A stretch of 7,709 bases of DNA from an uncultured Lachnospiraceae bacterium (GTDB lineage Bacteria; Bacillota; Clostridia; Lachnospirales; Lachnospiraceae), in contig CAJUSQ010000130.1 in NCBI GenBank assembly GCA_910588885.1, forward strand, positions 1-7,709, in the 5' to 3' direction. Below, piece after piece: positions 1-5,895 of this stretch. The position numbers and the translations under genes are program-made. How positions within the stretch are numbered: the stretch's first letter is position 1; every line of letters starts with the position of its first letter. The notes under the pieces are model-generated. The model did no database searches. It worked only from the letters and a program-made list of their open reading frames with translations, and was not told the DNA's origin.

Positions 1-2
1 CG

Positions 3-182
3 GCAATTCCTTTTGGGCTTATTCAGTGTTTGCTTGCTTTGTTTGTGCCAAACAATAATCTTGTATTTTTACTGGGAATTGGTATTTGGATAATAATTGT
101 GTGTATTTATTCATTGATAAGTTTTGATCAGAGCAAGGGGGATTTTGGTAAGCGTAAGCCATCAGACAGCAGCGGTAAGTAA
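3..182 (+). CDS. C-terminal fragment of an unidentified membrane protein (5' end outside window)
   Basis: Reading from base 3, the frame is open for 59 codons and ends in TAA at 180-182. The peptide begins AIPFGLIQCLLALFVP, continues with a second very hydrophobic stretch (LVFLLGIGIWIIIVCIYSLI), and ends in a hydrophilic tail rich in Lys, Asp and Ser. That is the profile of the last one or two transmembrane helices of an integral membrane protein followed by a short cytoplasmic tail. The other two forward frames close after 18 to 31 codons. I do not recognise the family; too little is present. It is not an obvious FtsX/MacB permease end. A promoter lies between it and the ABC ATPase gene, so a shared operon is possible but not required. 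The call rests on an open frame and hydrophobicity only. Confidence 0.5.
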   Translation, partial: AIPFGLIQCLLALFVPNNNLVFLLGIGIWIIIVCIYSLISFDQSKGDFGKRKPSDSSGK

Positions 183-204
183 AAATATACAGTTTGGCAA
201 ATCT

Positions 205-237
205 TTAGATTTTGCACTGTGAGTGTTAGATTTTACA
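205..237 (+). promoter_or_regulatory. Two direct repeats, likely activator site for the ABC ATPase gene
   Basis: TTAGATTTTGCA at 205-216 and TTAGATTTTACA at 226-237 match at 11 of 12 bases and start exactly 21 bp apart, two helical turns. A partial third copy, ATTTTGCG, follows at 237-244. The pair ends eight bases before a candidate -35 element at 245. Direct repeats on one DNA face abutting a -35 are typical of OmpR-family response regulators, which commonly control ABC transporters of this type. The regulator itself is not in the window, so its identity is inference. Confidence 0.4.
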
Positions 238-244
238 TTTTGCG

Positions 245-272
245 TTGTAATTTCGAATCCTGTTGATAGAAT
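245..272 (+). promoter_or_regulatory. Candidate sigma-A promoter of the ABC ATPase gene
   Basis: TTGTAA (245-250, four of six consensus bases) is followed after 16 bp by TAGAAT (267-272, five of six). The start codon is at 324, giving a leader of about 45 nt. The weak -35 with adjoining upstream direct repeats suggests an activated promoter. Confidence 0.45.
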
Positions 273-323
273 GAGGATAGCATCAGCTTTGACGGCAGCA
301 GGAAGAAAGAGAGGGAAACGCAG

Positions 324-995
324 ATGAACATTTTGACCACAACGGATCTGACAAAGCAATACGGTGAAGAGCCGAATCTTGTAAAGGCATTGGATCATGT
401 AAATATTTCGATTGAAAAAGGGGAATTTACGGCGATCATCGGGACTTCCGGAAGCGGGAAATCCACACTGCTCAATATGCTGGGAGGGCTGGACCGTCCA
501 ACCTCCGGCAGCGTGATGGTAGATCATTTTGACCTTAGAAAGCTGAAAGACGAGGAGTTGACCGTATTCCGCCGCCAGCGGATCGGATTTATATTTCAGA
601 ATTATAATTTGGTTCCGGTGCTCAATGTATATGAGAATATTGTAATGCCGATCCACCTGGATGGGAAGAATCCGGATGAAGATTTTATTCGGGAAGTGAT
701 TGGCCTTTTGGGATTGGAAAAGAAGCTGTTTCACATGCCGAATACCCTTTCCGGCGGTCAGCAGCAGCGGGTGGCAATTGCCCGGGCCCTGGCCAGTAAG
801 CCGGCAATCATTCTGGCGGATGAGCCGACCGGGAATTTAGACAGCAAAACCAGCGAGGAAGTGATTGCGCTTCTGAAGGAAACCGGAAAAAAATTCAATC
901 AGACCATTGTGATGATTACCCATAATCCGGAAATCGCCGGGCAGGCGGACCGGAGAATCCGGATTGAAGACGGAAAAGTCCGGGAAGAAGGGTAG
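324..995 (+). CDS. ABC transporter ATP-binding protein, MacB/LolD (FtsE-like) type
   Basis: The 223-residue protein is a complete ABC nucleotide-binding domain. It has Walker A GTSGSGKST (40-48), the Q-loop glutamine at 92 (IFQNYNLVP), signature LSGGQQQR (142-149), Walker B IILADEP (162-168) with the catalytic Glu 167, D-loop NLDS (171-174) and switch His 200. The sequence and length fit the MacB/LolD/FtsE branch, whose ATPases pair with FtsX-like permeases to move or extract lipoproteins, peptides or antibiotics, or to drive cell-wall hydrolases. It would sit on the inner face of the membrane. GAGGG at 311-315, eight bases before the ATG, supports the start. Oddity: no permease gene follows, and the next 220 nt hold only short broken frames before an unrelated signalling gene. 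It therefore needs a permease from elsewhere or is a relic of a larger transporter. The substrate cannot be read from the sequence. Confidence 0.95.
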   Translation: MNILTTTDLTKQYGEEPNLVKALDHVNISIEKGEFTAIIGTSGSGKSTLLNMLGGLDRPTSGSVMVDHFDLRKLKDEELTVFRRQRIGFIFQNYNLVPVLNVYENIVMPIHLDGKNPDEDFIREVIGLLGLEKKLFHMPNTLSGGQQQRVAIARALASKPAIILADEPTGNLDSKTSEEVIALLKETGKKFNQTIVMITHNPEIAGQADRRIRIEDGKVREEG

Positions 996-1085
996 ATGGT
1001 CAGCAGATAGAGGGTCACTGTGAACACTATGGGTGTGAACAGCAACGATAGCCGGAATATTTATACTATTTAAAAAAGAACAGGC

Positions 1086-1114
1086 TGTACCTTTCTGGAA
1101 ATCTGGTGTATAAT
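1086..1114 (+). promoter_or_regulatory. Candidate promoter of the HD-GYP response regulator gene
   Basis: A perfect TATAAT lies at 1109-1114. The -35 at 17-bp spacing is weak (TGTACC, 1086-1091, three of six). It falls in the 220-nt spacer after the ABC gene, about 100 nt before the start codon at 1216, so the regulator gene is probably transcribed on its own. Nothing else is evident in 996-1215. Confidence 0.35.
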
Positions 1115-1215
1115 GTGATTCGAAGTACTCAAACGTGTTGGAAATTTTGCCGGAACGCAATTTACAAACATGTACTGGAAGACATCAGCTACGCTTGACA
1201 GAAAGGGATGATAAA

Positions 1216-2235
1216 ATGGATAAAATATTGGTAGTGGATGATGAAATTATTAATGTAAAAATCGTAGAGAATATCTTAATGCAGGATTACGAGGTGCTCT
1301 GCGCCCTGTCCGGGCAGGAAGCGCTGGAGATCCTGGAGAAAGAGGTTCCGTCTATGATTTTGCTGGATTTGCATATGCCGGGGATGACGGGATTAGAAGT
1401 CCTGGAAAAAATACACACAATGGAACGGGTATCCAATGTTCCGGTTGTATTTTTAACTGCGGATAACGAACGGGAAACTGAAGTTCGAATCTTTAAGGCA
1501 GGAGCAATGGAATATATTCAAAAGCCGTTCCAGCCGGAAGTGGTGCTGCAGCGGATCGGAAGGCTTTTGGAATTGTACCGTCTGCAGCATTCGATGCAGC
1601 AGGAGGTGGAGAAGAAGACCCAGCAGCTGAAGGAAAGCAGCCTGCGGGTGAAACGTCTGTCAGTGCAGATTATGATGTCTTTAGCCAGTGCCATTGATGC
1701 GAAGGATGCTTATACAAAGGGGCATTCCACCCGGGTAGCGCAGTATTCCTGCGAGTTGGCCAGACGAATCGGGAAGTCTCCCCGGGAGGTGGATGATATT
1801 TACTATATCGGGCTGCTTCATGATATCGGGAAAATCGGTATTTCCGATGAGATTATCAATAAACCGGGGAAGCTGACAGATGAGGAATATGCCATTATCA
1901 AGTCCCATCCGGCGATTGGGGCAAAGATTTTAGAAAATATTTCGGAGCTGCCCGATATTTCCATCGGTGCCCACTGGCATCATGAGCGGTATGACGGAAA
2001 AGGATACCCGAACGGGCTGAAAGGGGAGCAGATCCCGGAAATTGCCAGGATTATTGGGGTGGCGGACGCTTATGACGCGATGACCTCAAGACGGAGTTAC
2101 CGGGATGTGATTCCCCAGCAGAAAGTCCGGAATGAAATAGAGAACGGCAAGGGAACGCAGTTTGACCCTGTCATTGCCGATCTGATGCTTGCAATGATTG
2201 ACGAGGATACGGAGTACCGGTTACGGGAACAGTAA
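1216..2235 (+). CDS. Response regulator with C-terminal HD-GYP domain (probable c-di-GMP phosphodiesterase)
   Basis: The protein has 339 residues. Residues 1-120 are a CheY-like receiver with the acidic pair D8/D9, phospho-acceptor D51 in LLDLHMPG, T81 and K103 in KPF. A coiled-coil-like linker spans about 122-150. Residues 150-330 form an HD-GYP domain with GHS (169-171), HDIGK (202-206), the histidine-rich segment starting at H253 and including H255/H256, and the GYP at 263-265. All metal-binding and signature positions expected of an active enzyme are present. Proteins of this RpfG-like plan hydrolyse the second messenger cyclic di-GMP when the receiver is phosphorylated. The linker probably carries dimer signalling. 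No sensor kinase is beside it, so it is an orphan regulator here. ATG 1216 is chosen because AAAGGG lies eight bases before it and MDKILVVDDE begins a canonical receiver; a GTG at 1135 in the same frame has no ribosome binding site and would add 27 unrelated residues. Confidence 0.94.
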   Translation: MDKILVVDDEIINVKIVENILMQDYEVLCALSGQEALEILEKEVPSMILLDLHMPGMTGLEVLEKIHTMERVSNVPVVFLTADNERETEVRIFKAGAMEYIQKPFQPEVVLQRIGRLLELYRLQHSMQQEVEKKTQQLKESSLRVKRLSVQIMMSLASAIDAKDAYTKGHSTRVAQYSCELARRIGKSPREVDDIYYIGLLHDIGKIGISDEIINKPGKLTDEEYAIIKSHPAIGAKILENISELPDISIGAHWHHERYDGKGYPNGLKGEQIPEIARIIGVADAYDAMTSRRSYRDVIPQQKVRNEIENGKGTQFDPVIADLMLAMIDEDTEYRLREQ

Positions 2236-2268
2236 CTAAGGAAGACAGACAGCAGAGGTTCAGGAGAG

Positions 2269-2318
2269 CAATGGGGCTTTCCGGTATGTCATTTTAGGTA
2301 TACCGGGAAGCCCCATTG
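2269..2318. terminator. Long hairpin between convergent genes, probable bidirectional terminator
   Basis: Arms 2269-2287 and 2300-2318 are complementary over 19 bp with one mismatch (a G-U pair in one RNA direction), around a 12-nt loop. It starts 33 nt after the HD-GYP stop codon and, on the other strand, two bases after the stop of the small minus-strand gene. This is the expected place for a shared terminator. There is no proper U-tract on either side (TCTTACTGATCTTTT to the right, none to the left), so intrinsic termination may be weak, or the stem may instead protect 3' ends. Confidence 0.55.
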
Positions 2319-2320
2319 TC

Positions 2321-2467
2321 TTACTGATCTTTTGGAAGTTCCTTTTTCAGGATGTACCGGTCAATGAGCCGGTTAATGGTTGTGTTTTGGATTAAGATTA
2401 TCTGACGTAGTTTTTCATTTTCTTTTTCCAATTGTTCCACTGTTGAAACAGAACCCGCATTTTCCAT
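2321..2467 (-). CDS. 48-residue small protein with leucine-zipper-like coiled coil, function unknown
   Basis: On the minus strand, ATG at 2467-2465 opens a 48-codon frame ending in TAA at 2323-2321. The peptide starts MENAGSVSTVEQLEKENEKL and ends KKELPKDQ. Hydrophobic residues fall at heptad a/d positions (V10, L13, L20, I24, I31, L34), with a polar Asn at the a position N17, as in parallel dimeric zippers. The tail is basic. AAGGA at 2479-2483 precedes the ATG by 11 nt, slightly long. The gene ends two bases before the hairpin at 2269-2318. It lies downstream of the MATE gene on the same strand (194 nt gap) and may be read from its own candidate promoter or from the MATE transcript. I do not recognise a family. 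A dimeric adaptor or regulator is possible. Support is the heptad pattern, the ribosome binding site and the 3' hairpin. Confidence 0.5.
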   Translation of the reverse strand: MENAGSVSTVEQLEKENEKLRQIILIQNTTINRLIDRYILKKELPKDQ

Positions 2468-2564
2468 AACTTGTTCAATCCTTACTAAATTTTAATGAAA
2501 TTCCGTCGCTTGTCTTATGTCCTTCCTAAAATTAAATTAGATTTTAATATCAATGTATGAGATA

Positions 2565-2593
2565 AGATTAGCATATCAGCAAATATTTGTAAA
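2565..2593 (-). promoter_or_regulatory. Candidate promoter for the 48-residue small protein
   Basis: On the minus strand, TTTACA (2593-2588, five of six consensus) is followed at 17 bp by TAATCT (2570-2565), preceded by the TGC extension of an extended -10. The leader would be about 90 nt. The -10 itself is poor. The 194-nt spacer 2468-2661 is very AT-rich and otherwise shows nothing I can assign; no convincing terminator follows the MATE stop codon. Confidence 0.33.
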
Positions 2594-2661
2594 TAAAATT
2601 TTCCCATTTACCGGATTGTTAAAACGGTATATGTCAATAAACGACAAAACATGATGCAGTT

Positions 2662-3990
2662 TCAGCGTTTTTTAGACTGAAAAAGAACATAAAACAAGGT
2701 ATAAAAGGCCATAATGCCGGAAACGGTGGGAGCGATCATGCCAAGCCGGTTCAGGTCATTGGCAAAATGGCTTCCGAAATACCAGACCAGGGGAATCCGC
2801 AGCAAAAGGGCTCCGGCGCTGCAGCTGAACATGGTCCAGAGGGTTTTTTGACGTCCGTTTAAATAACCGTTCAAACAGAATACAATCGTGACCATGATAT
2901 AATCGTAGCTGCAGGAACGGAAGAAAGGGATGCCTGCGGCGATTACAGCGGAATCCTCCGTAAAGGCCCGGATCATGGAGGCTGGATTGGCCTGGGCCCA
3001 GATCCAGAAGAGGAGGGAAACGGACAGCGCAAAGCCAAGCCCGTACCATAAAGCCCTTCTGGCCCGTTCCGGTTTTTTTGCCCCCATATTTTGAGCAGTA
3101 ATTGCAGCCAGGGCGTTGGCCATGGAAGTGGCGGTCAGCATAGCAAACACGTCATATTTGCTGCCGATCCCGACCACTGCCGCAGCCTCGACACCGCAGC
3201 TGTTCATGACGGCCATCAGGTATAAGAAGGAAATACGGACCATCAGCTCCTGAAATGAGATCGGGATCCCAAGAACGGCCAGCCTTTTTGCAATGTGCCT
3301 GTCCGGGCGAAAGCTGCGGGGCCGAAAATCAAAAATAAAATCCTTCCGTTTCAGCCAGATGATAGCGATTCCCATGCTGACGGCCTGGGAAAGAATGGTA
3401 GCCAGGGCGGTCCCTGCCACGTCCATACGGCAGTATTTTACAAAAACAAAATCCAGGACGATGTTGATCAGGCAGGCAATTCCCACAAAGAGCATCGGTC
3501 TGCCGGAGTCCCCGTAGCCCCGTAAAATGGCGCTGATGGCATTATAGCCGCAGACAAACAGATTACCCAGGGCACAGATGGAGACATATTCCAGGGTCAG
3601 GGAAAAGGATTCGGCAGGTGTTTGCAGGAGCGTTAAAAGCGGACGTGCAAAACACAGCATCAGGACAGAGATCAGGACAGCCGCTATTGTGAAAATGGAA
3701 AGGGTGGTGCCGATGGTCTTTTTTACGGCTTCCATTTTTTTACTTCCGGTGTATTCCCCGATTAAAATGGTGCTGCCCAGAGTCAGCCCGGTAATCAGGC
3801 TGGTGACGATCTGGGTAATCTGGGTGCCGGTGGATACGGCTGCGACACTTTTCGCAGAGCAGTACCGTCCGATGACAAACAAGTCCACAGCCCCGTACAG
3901 GGACTGCAGAATGTTGGCGATCAAAAAGGGTACGGCGAAAACCACCAATGTCCGAAAAATGCTGCCTTGTGTAAGATCCTGTTCCTTCAT
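2662..3990 (-). CDS. MATE-family multidrug/sodium antiporter
   Basis: The 442-residue protein is full length for a MATE (NorM/DinF/MepA-like) exporter, an inner-membrane carrier that expels cationic drugs, metabolites or other small molecules in exchange for Na+ or H+. About twelve hydrophobic segments can be seen in two halves. The N-terminal half opens LTQGSIFRTLVVFAVPFLIA, followed by the LQSLYGAVDLFVIGRY segment typical of the family. ILRGYGDSGRP lies near residues 154-164 between helices 4 and 5. The second half begins around IPISFQELMVRISF, with AQNMGAKKPERARRA near 298-312 mirroring the first-half loop. The substrate cannot be inferred. GGAG at 4002-3999, eight bases before the ATG, sets the start. 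The gene is divergent from the ClpX-like gene, and its start region is duplicated in tandem. No drug-sensing regulator gene is adjacent. Confidence 0.95.
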   Translation of the reverse strand: MKEQDLTQGSIFRTLVVFAVPFLIANILQSLYGAVDLFVIGRYCSAKSVAAVSTGTQITQIVTSLITGLTLGSTILIGEYTGSKKMEAVKKTIGTTLSIFTIAAVLISVLMLCFARPLLTLLQTPAESFSLTLEYVSICALGNLFVCGYNAISAILRGYGDSGRPMLFVGIACLINIVLDFVFVKYCRMDVAGTALATILSQAVSMGIAIIWLKRKDFIFDFRPRSFRPDRHIAKRLAVLGIPISFQELMVRISFLYLMAVMNSCGVEAAAVVGIGSKYDVFAMLTATSMANALAAITAQNMGAKKPERARRALWYGLGFALSVSLLFWIWAQANPASMIRAFTEDSAVIAAGIPFFRSCSYDYIMVTIVFCLNGYLNGRQKTLWTMFSCSAGALLLRIPLVWYFGSHFANDLNRLGMIAPTVSGIMAFYTLFYVLFQSKKR

Positions 3991-4057
3991 TATATATGCT
4001 CCGTTTCTGAAATGGCTTACTGCATTATATATGCTCCGTTTCTGATATGCCTTACTG
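3988..4057 (-). repeat. Two-copy 35-bp tandem duplication of the MATE ribosome binding site and start codon
   Basis: Copies 3988-4022 and 4023-4057 abut exactly and differ at only two of 35 positions. Each holds, in minus-strand order, a TAA, a GGAG Shine-Dalgarno and an ATG eight bases later. The inner copy gives the true MATE start at 3990. The outer copy gives an ATG at 4025 that reads ATG CAG TAA and stops at 4017, 13 nt before the second GGAG. Confidence 0.93.
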
Positions 4058-4093
4058 TATTGGAATGCTGTTTTCAGCAGGAAAATTAAGACT

Positions 4094-4106
4094 GTATTTG
4101 AAATAC
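4094..4106. promoter_or_regulatory. 13-bp palindrome in the MATE leader, possible operator
   Basis: GTATTT-G-AAATAC is a perfect inverted repeat with one central base. It lies about 35 bases downstream of the inferred MATE transcription start, where a repressor would block elongation or initiation. A small hairpin, TGCTG-TTTT-CAGCA, follows at 4066-4079. No regulator gene is adjacent, so the binding protein is unknown. Confidence 0.33.
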
Positions 4107-4143
4107 GGTACGGTATATGCTTGCTTTGGCATTCCCGAAAACT

Positions 4144-4152
4144 ATCATATCA
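4144..4152 (-). promoter_or_regulatory. Extended -10 promoter of the MATE gene
   Basis: On the minus strand TGATATGAT (4152-4144) is the TGn extension plus TATGAT, five of six bases of a -10. No good -35 is found at 16-18 bp, which the extended -10 can offset. The start point would be near 4137, giving a leader of roughly 145 nt. Confidence 0.42.
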
Positions 4153-4230
4153 CAATTTTTCCTGATATTGTAGTATTTGGACAAAAAATATAAAATAAAT
4201 ATAAAATTTGAATTCTGCGGAACTTTTCTA

Positions 4231-4259
4231 TTGAGATTCTGATTTGCTTGAATTATACT
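4231..4259 (+). promoter_or_regulatory. Sigma-A promoter of the ClpX-like gene
   Basis: TTGAGA (4231-4236) and TATACT (4254-4259) each match five of six consensus bases and are separated by the ideal 17 bp. Upstream, 4182-4214 is nearly pure A/T and contains two ATATAAAAT copies 11 bp apart (4188, 4199), which could act as an UP element or a bend. The leader to the ATG at 4318 is about 50 nt. No CIRCE element and no CtsR-type heptad repeat is visible, so classical heat-shock control is not indicated. Confidence 0.65.
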
Positions 4260-4268
4260 AGGTCTAGT
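4257..4268. promoter_or_regulatory. Operator-like palindrome overlapping the ClpX-like transcription start
   Basis: ACTAG-GT-CTAGT is an inverted repeat overlapping the -10 and the expected +1. AGTTA copies follow at 4266 and 4277 with a near copy AGTTT at 4286, about one helical turn apart. Position suits a repressor site, but the arms are only 5 bp and chance is possible. Confidence 0.27.
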
Positions 4269-4317
4269 TACTAAAAAGTTAGGATAGTTTGAAACAGGAT
4301 CTGGAAGGAGATTTTTC

Positions 4318-5829
4318 ATGTCAGAAAAAGAGTTATTGTCAGAGGAGAAGGAAGACGAGGCTGCGGTGAAGGAGCAGCAGGGCCCGGGAGACGAGGAAGA
4401 ATATGAAGATATTTGTTACATCTGCCGCAGGCCGGAGAGTAAAGCGGGGAAGATGATCAAGATACCGAATCAGATCTGTATCTGTGCGGATTGTATGCAG
4501 AAGACCTTTGACAGCATGAACCAGTCCGGATTTCCCATGGGGGATATGATGAATCTCAATTTCGGCGGTATGCCGAATATGCCCAATATGCAGAACATGC
4601 CCAATATGCAGAACATACCAAATATCCCGAATATGCCTAATATCAGTATGATTCATCTGTCTGATCTGCAGAATATGATGCCTCAGAGCCAGAAGCTGAA
4701 GAAGAAAAAGAAGAAGGAAAAGGGCGGGGAGAAGCCGGTACTGGATATTAAGTCGATTCCGGCGCCCCATAAGATCAAGGCCAGCCTGGATGATTTCGTG
4801 GTAGGACAGGAATATGCCAAGAAAGTCATGTCCGTGGCCGTATACAATCATTATAAACGGGTTGCTTCCGACAATGGGGACGGGGTTGAAATTGAAAAAT
4901 CCAATATGCTGATGATCGGGCCCACCGGAAGCGGCAAGACGTATCTGGTGAAGACCCTGGCGAAGCTTTTGGATGTACCCCTTGCAATTGCAGATGCCAC
5001 CTCTCTGACGGAAGCCGGATATATCGGGGATGATATCGAAAGCGTTGTTTCCAAGCTTTTGGCGGCTGCGGAGAACGATGTGGAACGGGCGGAGCACGGG
5101 ATTATTTTTATTGATGAAATTGATAAAATTGCCAAGAAAAAGAATACCCACCAGAGGGACGTCAGCGGGGAGTCGGTACAGCAGGGGATGCTGAAGCTTT
5201 TGGAAGGGGCCGAGATCGAAGTTCCGGTTGGGGCCAACAGCAAGAATGCCATGGTGCCCTTGGCTACGGTTAATACGAAGGATATTCTGTTTATCTGCGG
5301 CGGCGCTTTTCCGGATCTGGAGGATATTATCAAGGAACGGCTGAATAAGCATTCTTCCATGGGATTCCGTGCCGACCTTAAGGATAAATATGATAAGGAA
5401 GAGAACCTTATAAAACGGGTGGAAGTGGAAGATGTCCGGAAATACGGGATGATTCCGGAATTTTTAGGACGCCTTCCGGTGATTTTTACCCTGGATGCCC
5501 TGGATGAGGATATGATGGTACGGATTTTGAATGAGCCGAGAAATGCGATTATCAAGCAGTACCAGAAGCTGCTGGCTATGGATGAAGTCAAACTGGTGTT
5601 CGAAACAGGGGCGTTACAGGCCATTGCCAGGAAGGCAAAGGAGAAGGATGTGGGAGCCAGGGCCTTGCGGGCCATTATTGAGGAATTCATGCTGGATATT
5701 ATGTATGAAATCCCCAAGGATGACAACATCGGAATGGTTACCATTACCAAAGAATATATAGAAAATACCGGAGGCCCGGTGATTACCATGCGGGGATTTA
5801 TGACATTGCCGGGGCAAGGTATGGCATAA
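4318..5829 (+). CDS. Divergent ClpX-family AAA+ unfoldase with repeat-rich linker
   Basis: The 503-residue protein is about 80 longer than usual ClpX. An acidic tail (1-31) precedes a ClpX-type zinc-binding domain with C33, C36, C56 and C59. A linker follows with eight Met/Ile-Pro/Gln-Asn tripeptides (85-108) and a Lys-rich run (126-135). The AAA+ module then has Walker A GPTGSGKT (201-208), pore-1 loop GYIGDD (234-239), Walker B IIFIDEID (262-269), arginine finger R385 in EFLGRLP and sensor II in GARALR (446-451). ClpX hexamers unfold proteins and feed them to ClpP. Here the RKH pore loop of ClpX is replaced by unrelated sequence near 302-316 (VPVGANSKNAM), and the ClpP-docking IGF reads MGF (348-350). 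The motor is thus intact, while substrate entry and protease docking differ. No clpP or tig is adjacent, so this is probably a paralogue rather than housekeeping ClpX. AAGGAG (4305-4310) supports the start. Confidence 0.92.
   Translation: MSEKELLSEEKEDEAAVKEQQGPGDEEEYEDICYICRRPESKAGKMIKIPNQICICADCMQKTFDSMNQSGFPMGDMMNLNFGGMPNMPNMQNMPNMQNIPNIPNMPNISMIHLSDLQNMMPQSQKLKKKKKKEKGGEKPVLDIKSIPAPHKIKASLDDFVVGQEYAKKVMSVAVYNHYKRVASDNGDGVEIEKSNMLMIGPTGSGKTYLVKTLAKLLDVPLAIADATSLTEAGYIGDDIESVVSKLLAAAENDVERAEHGIIFIDEIDKIAKKKNTHQRDVSGESVQQGMLKLLEGAEIEVPVGANSKNAMVPLATVNTKDILFICGGAFPDLEDIIKERLNKHSSMGFRADLKDKYDKEENLIKRVEVEDVRKYGMIPEFLGRLPVIFTLDALDEDMMVRILNEPRNAIIKQYQKLLAMDEVKLVFETGALQAIARKAKEKDVGARALRAIIEEFMLDIMYEIPKDDNIGMVTITKEYIENTGGPVITMRGFMTLPGQGMA
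4570..4641 (+). repeat. Nine-base coding repeat (Met/Ile-Pro/Gln-Asn units)
   Basis: Eight in-frame 9-bp units encode MPN, MPN, MQN, MPN, MQN, IPN, IPN, MPN between the zinc-binding and AAA+ domains. Unit composition varies at third bases and between Met and Ile, so the array is not freshly expanded. It could change length by slippage in steps of three residues without breaking the frame. Confidence 0.9.
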
Positions 5830-5844
5830 ATAAGGAACACGAAA

Positions 5845-5873
5845 TTGACGTTTTCGGCATAAAATAGAATAAT
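5845..5873 (+). promoter_or_regulatory. Candidate promoter of the subtilase gene
   Basis: TTGACG (5845-5850) and AATAAT (5868-5873), each five of six consensus bases, lie 17 bp apart in the 66-nt gap after the ClpX-like gene. An overlapping CATAAAAT (5859-5866) resembles a sporulation sigma-E -10, but no matching -35 is seen. The leader would be only about 15 nt. Read-through from the upstream gene is also possible, since no terminator lies between. Confidence 0.45.
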
Positions 5874-5895
5874 TGAAAACGAAAATGGAGCCTCC

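Noticed and set aside
1135..1215. GTG-initiated 27-residue extension of the HD-GYP regulator
   Set aside because: There is no ribosome binding site before the GTG, the added residues do not fit a receiver, and ATG 1216 has a good site and begins the canonical domain.
1195..1226. Perfect TTGACA just before the HD-GYP start codon
   Set aside because: No -10 lies at 16-18 bp and a promoter here would start inside the coding region.
2514..2609. Short hydrophobic minus-strand frame of about 30 codons between the MATE and small-protein genes
   Set aside because: There is no ribosome binding site, it overlaps the candidate promoter, and its hydrophobicity is explained by AT-rich DNA.
4086..4319. 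77-codon minus-strand frame in the divergent spacer
   Set aside because: It begins in the Shine-Dalgarno and start of the opposing gene, crosses both promoters, and has no recognisable domain.
4570..4641. CRISPR-like array reading of the 9-bp repeats
   Set aside because: Units are contiguous, in frame and without spacers; they are a coding tripeptide repeat.
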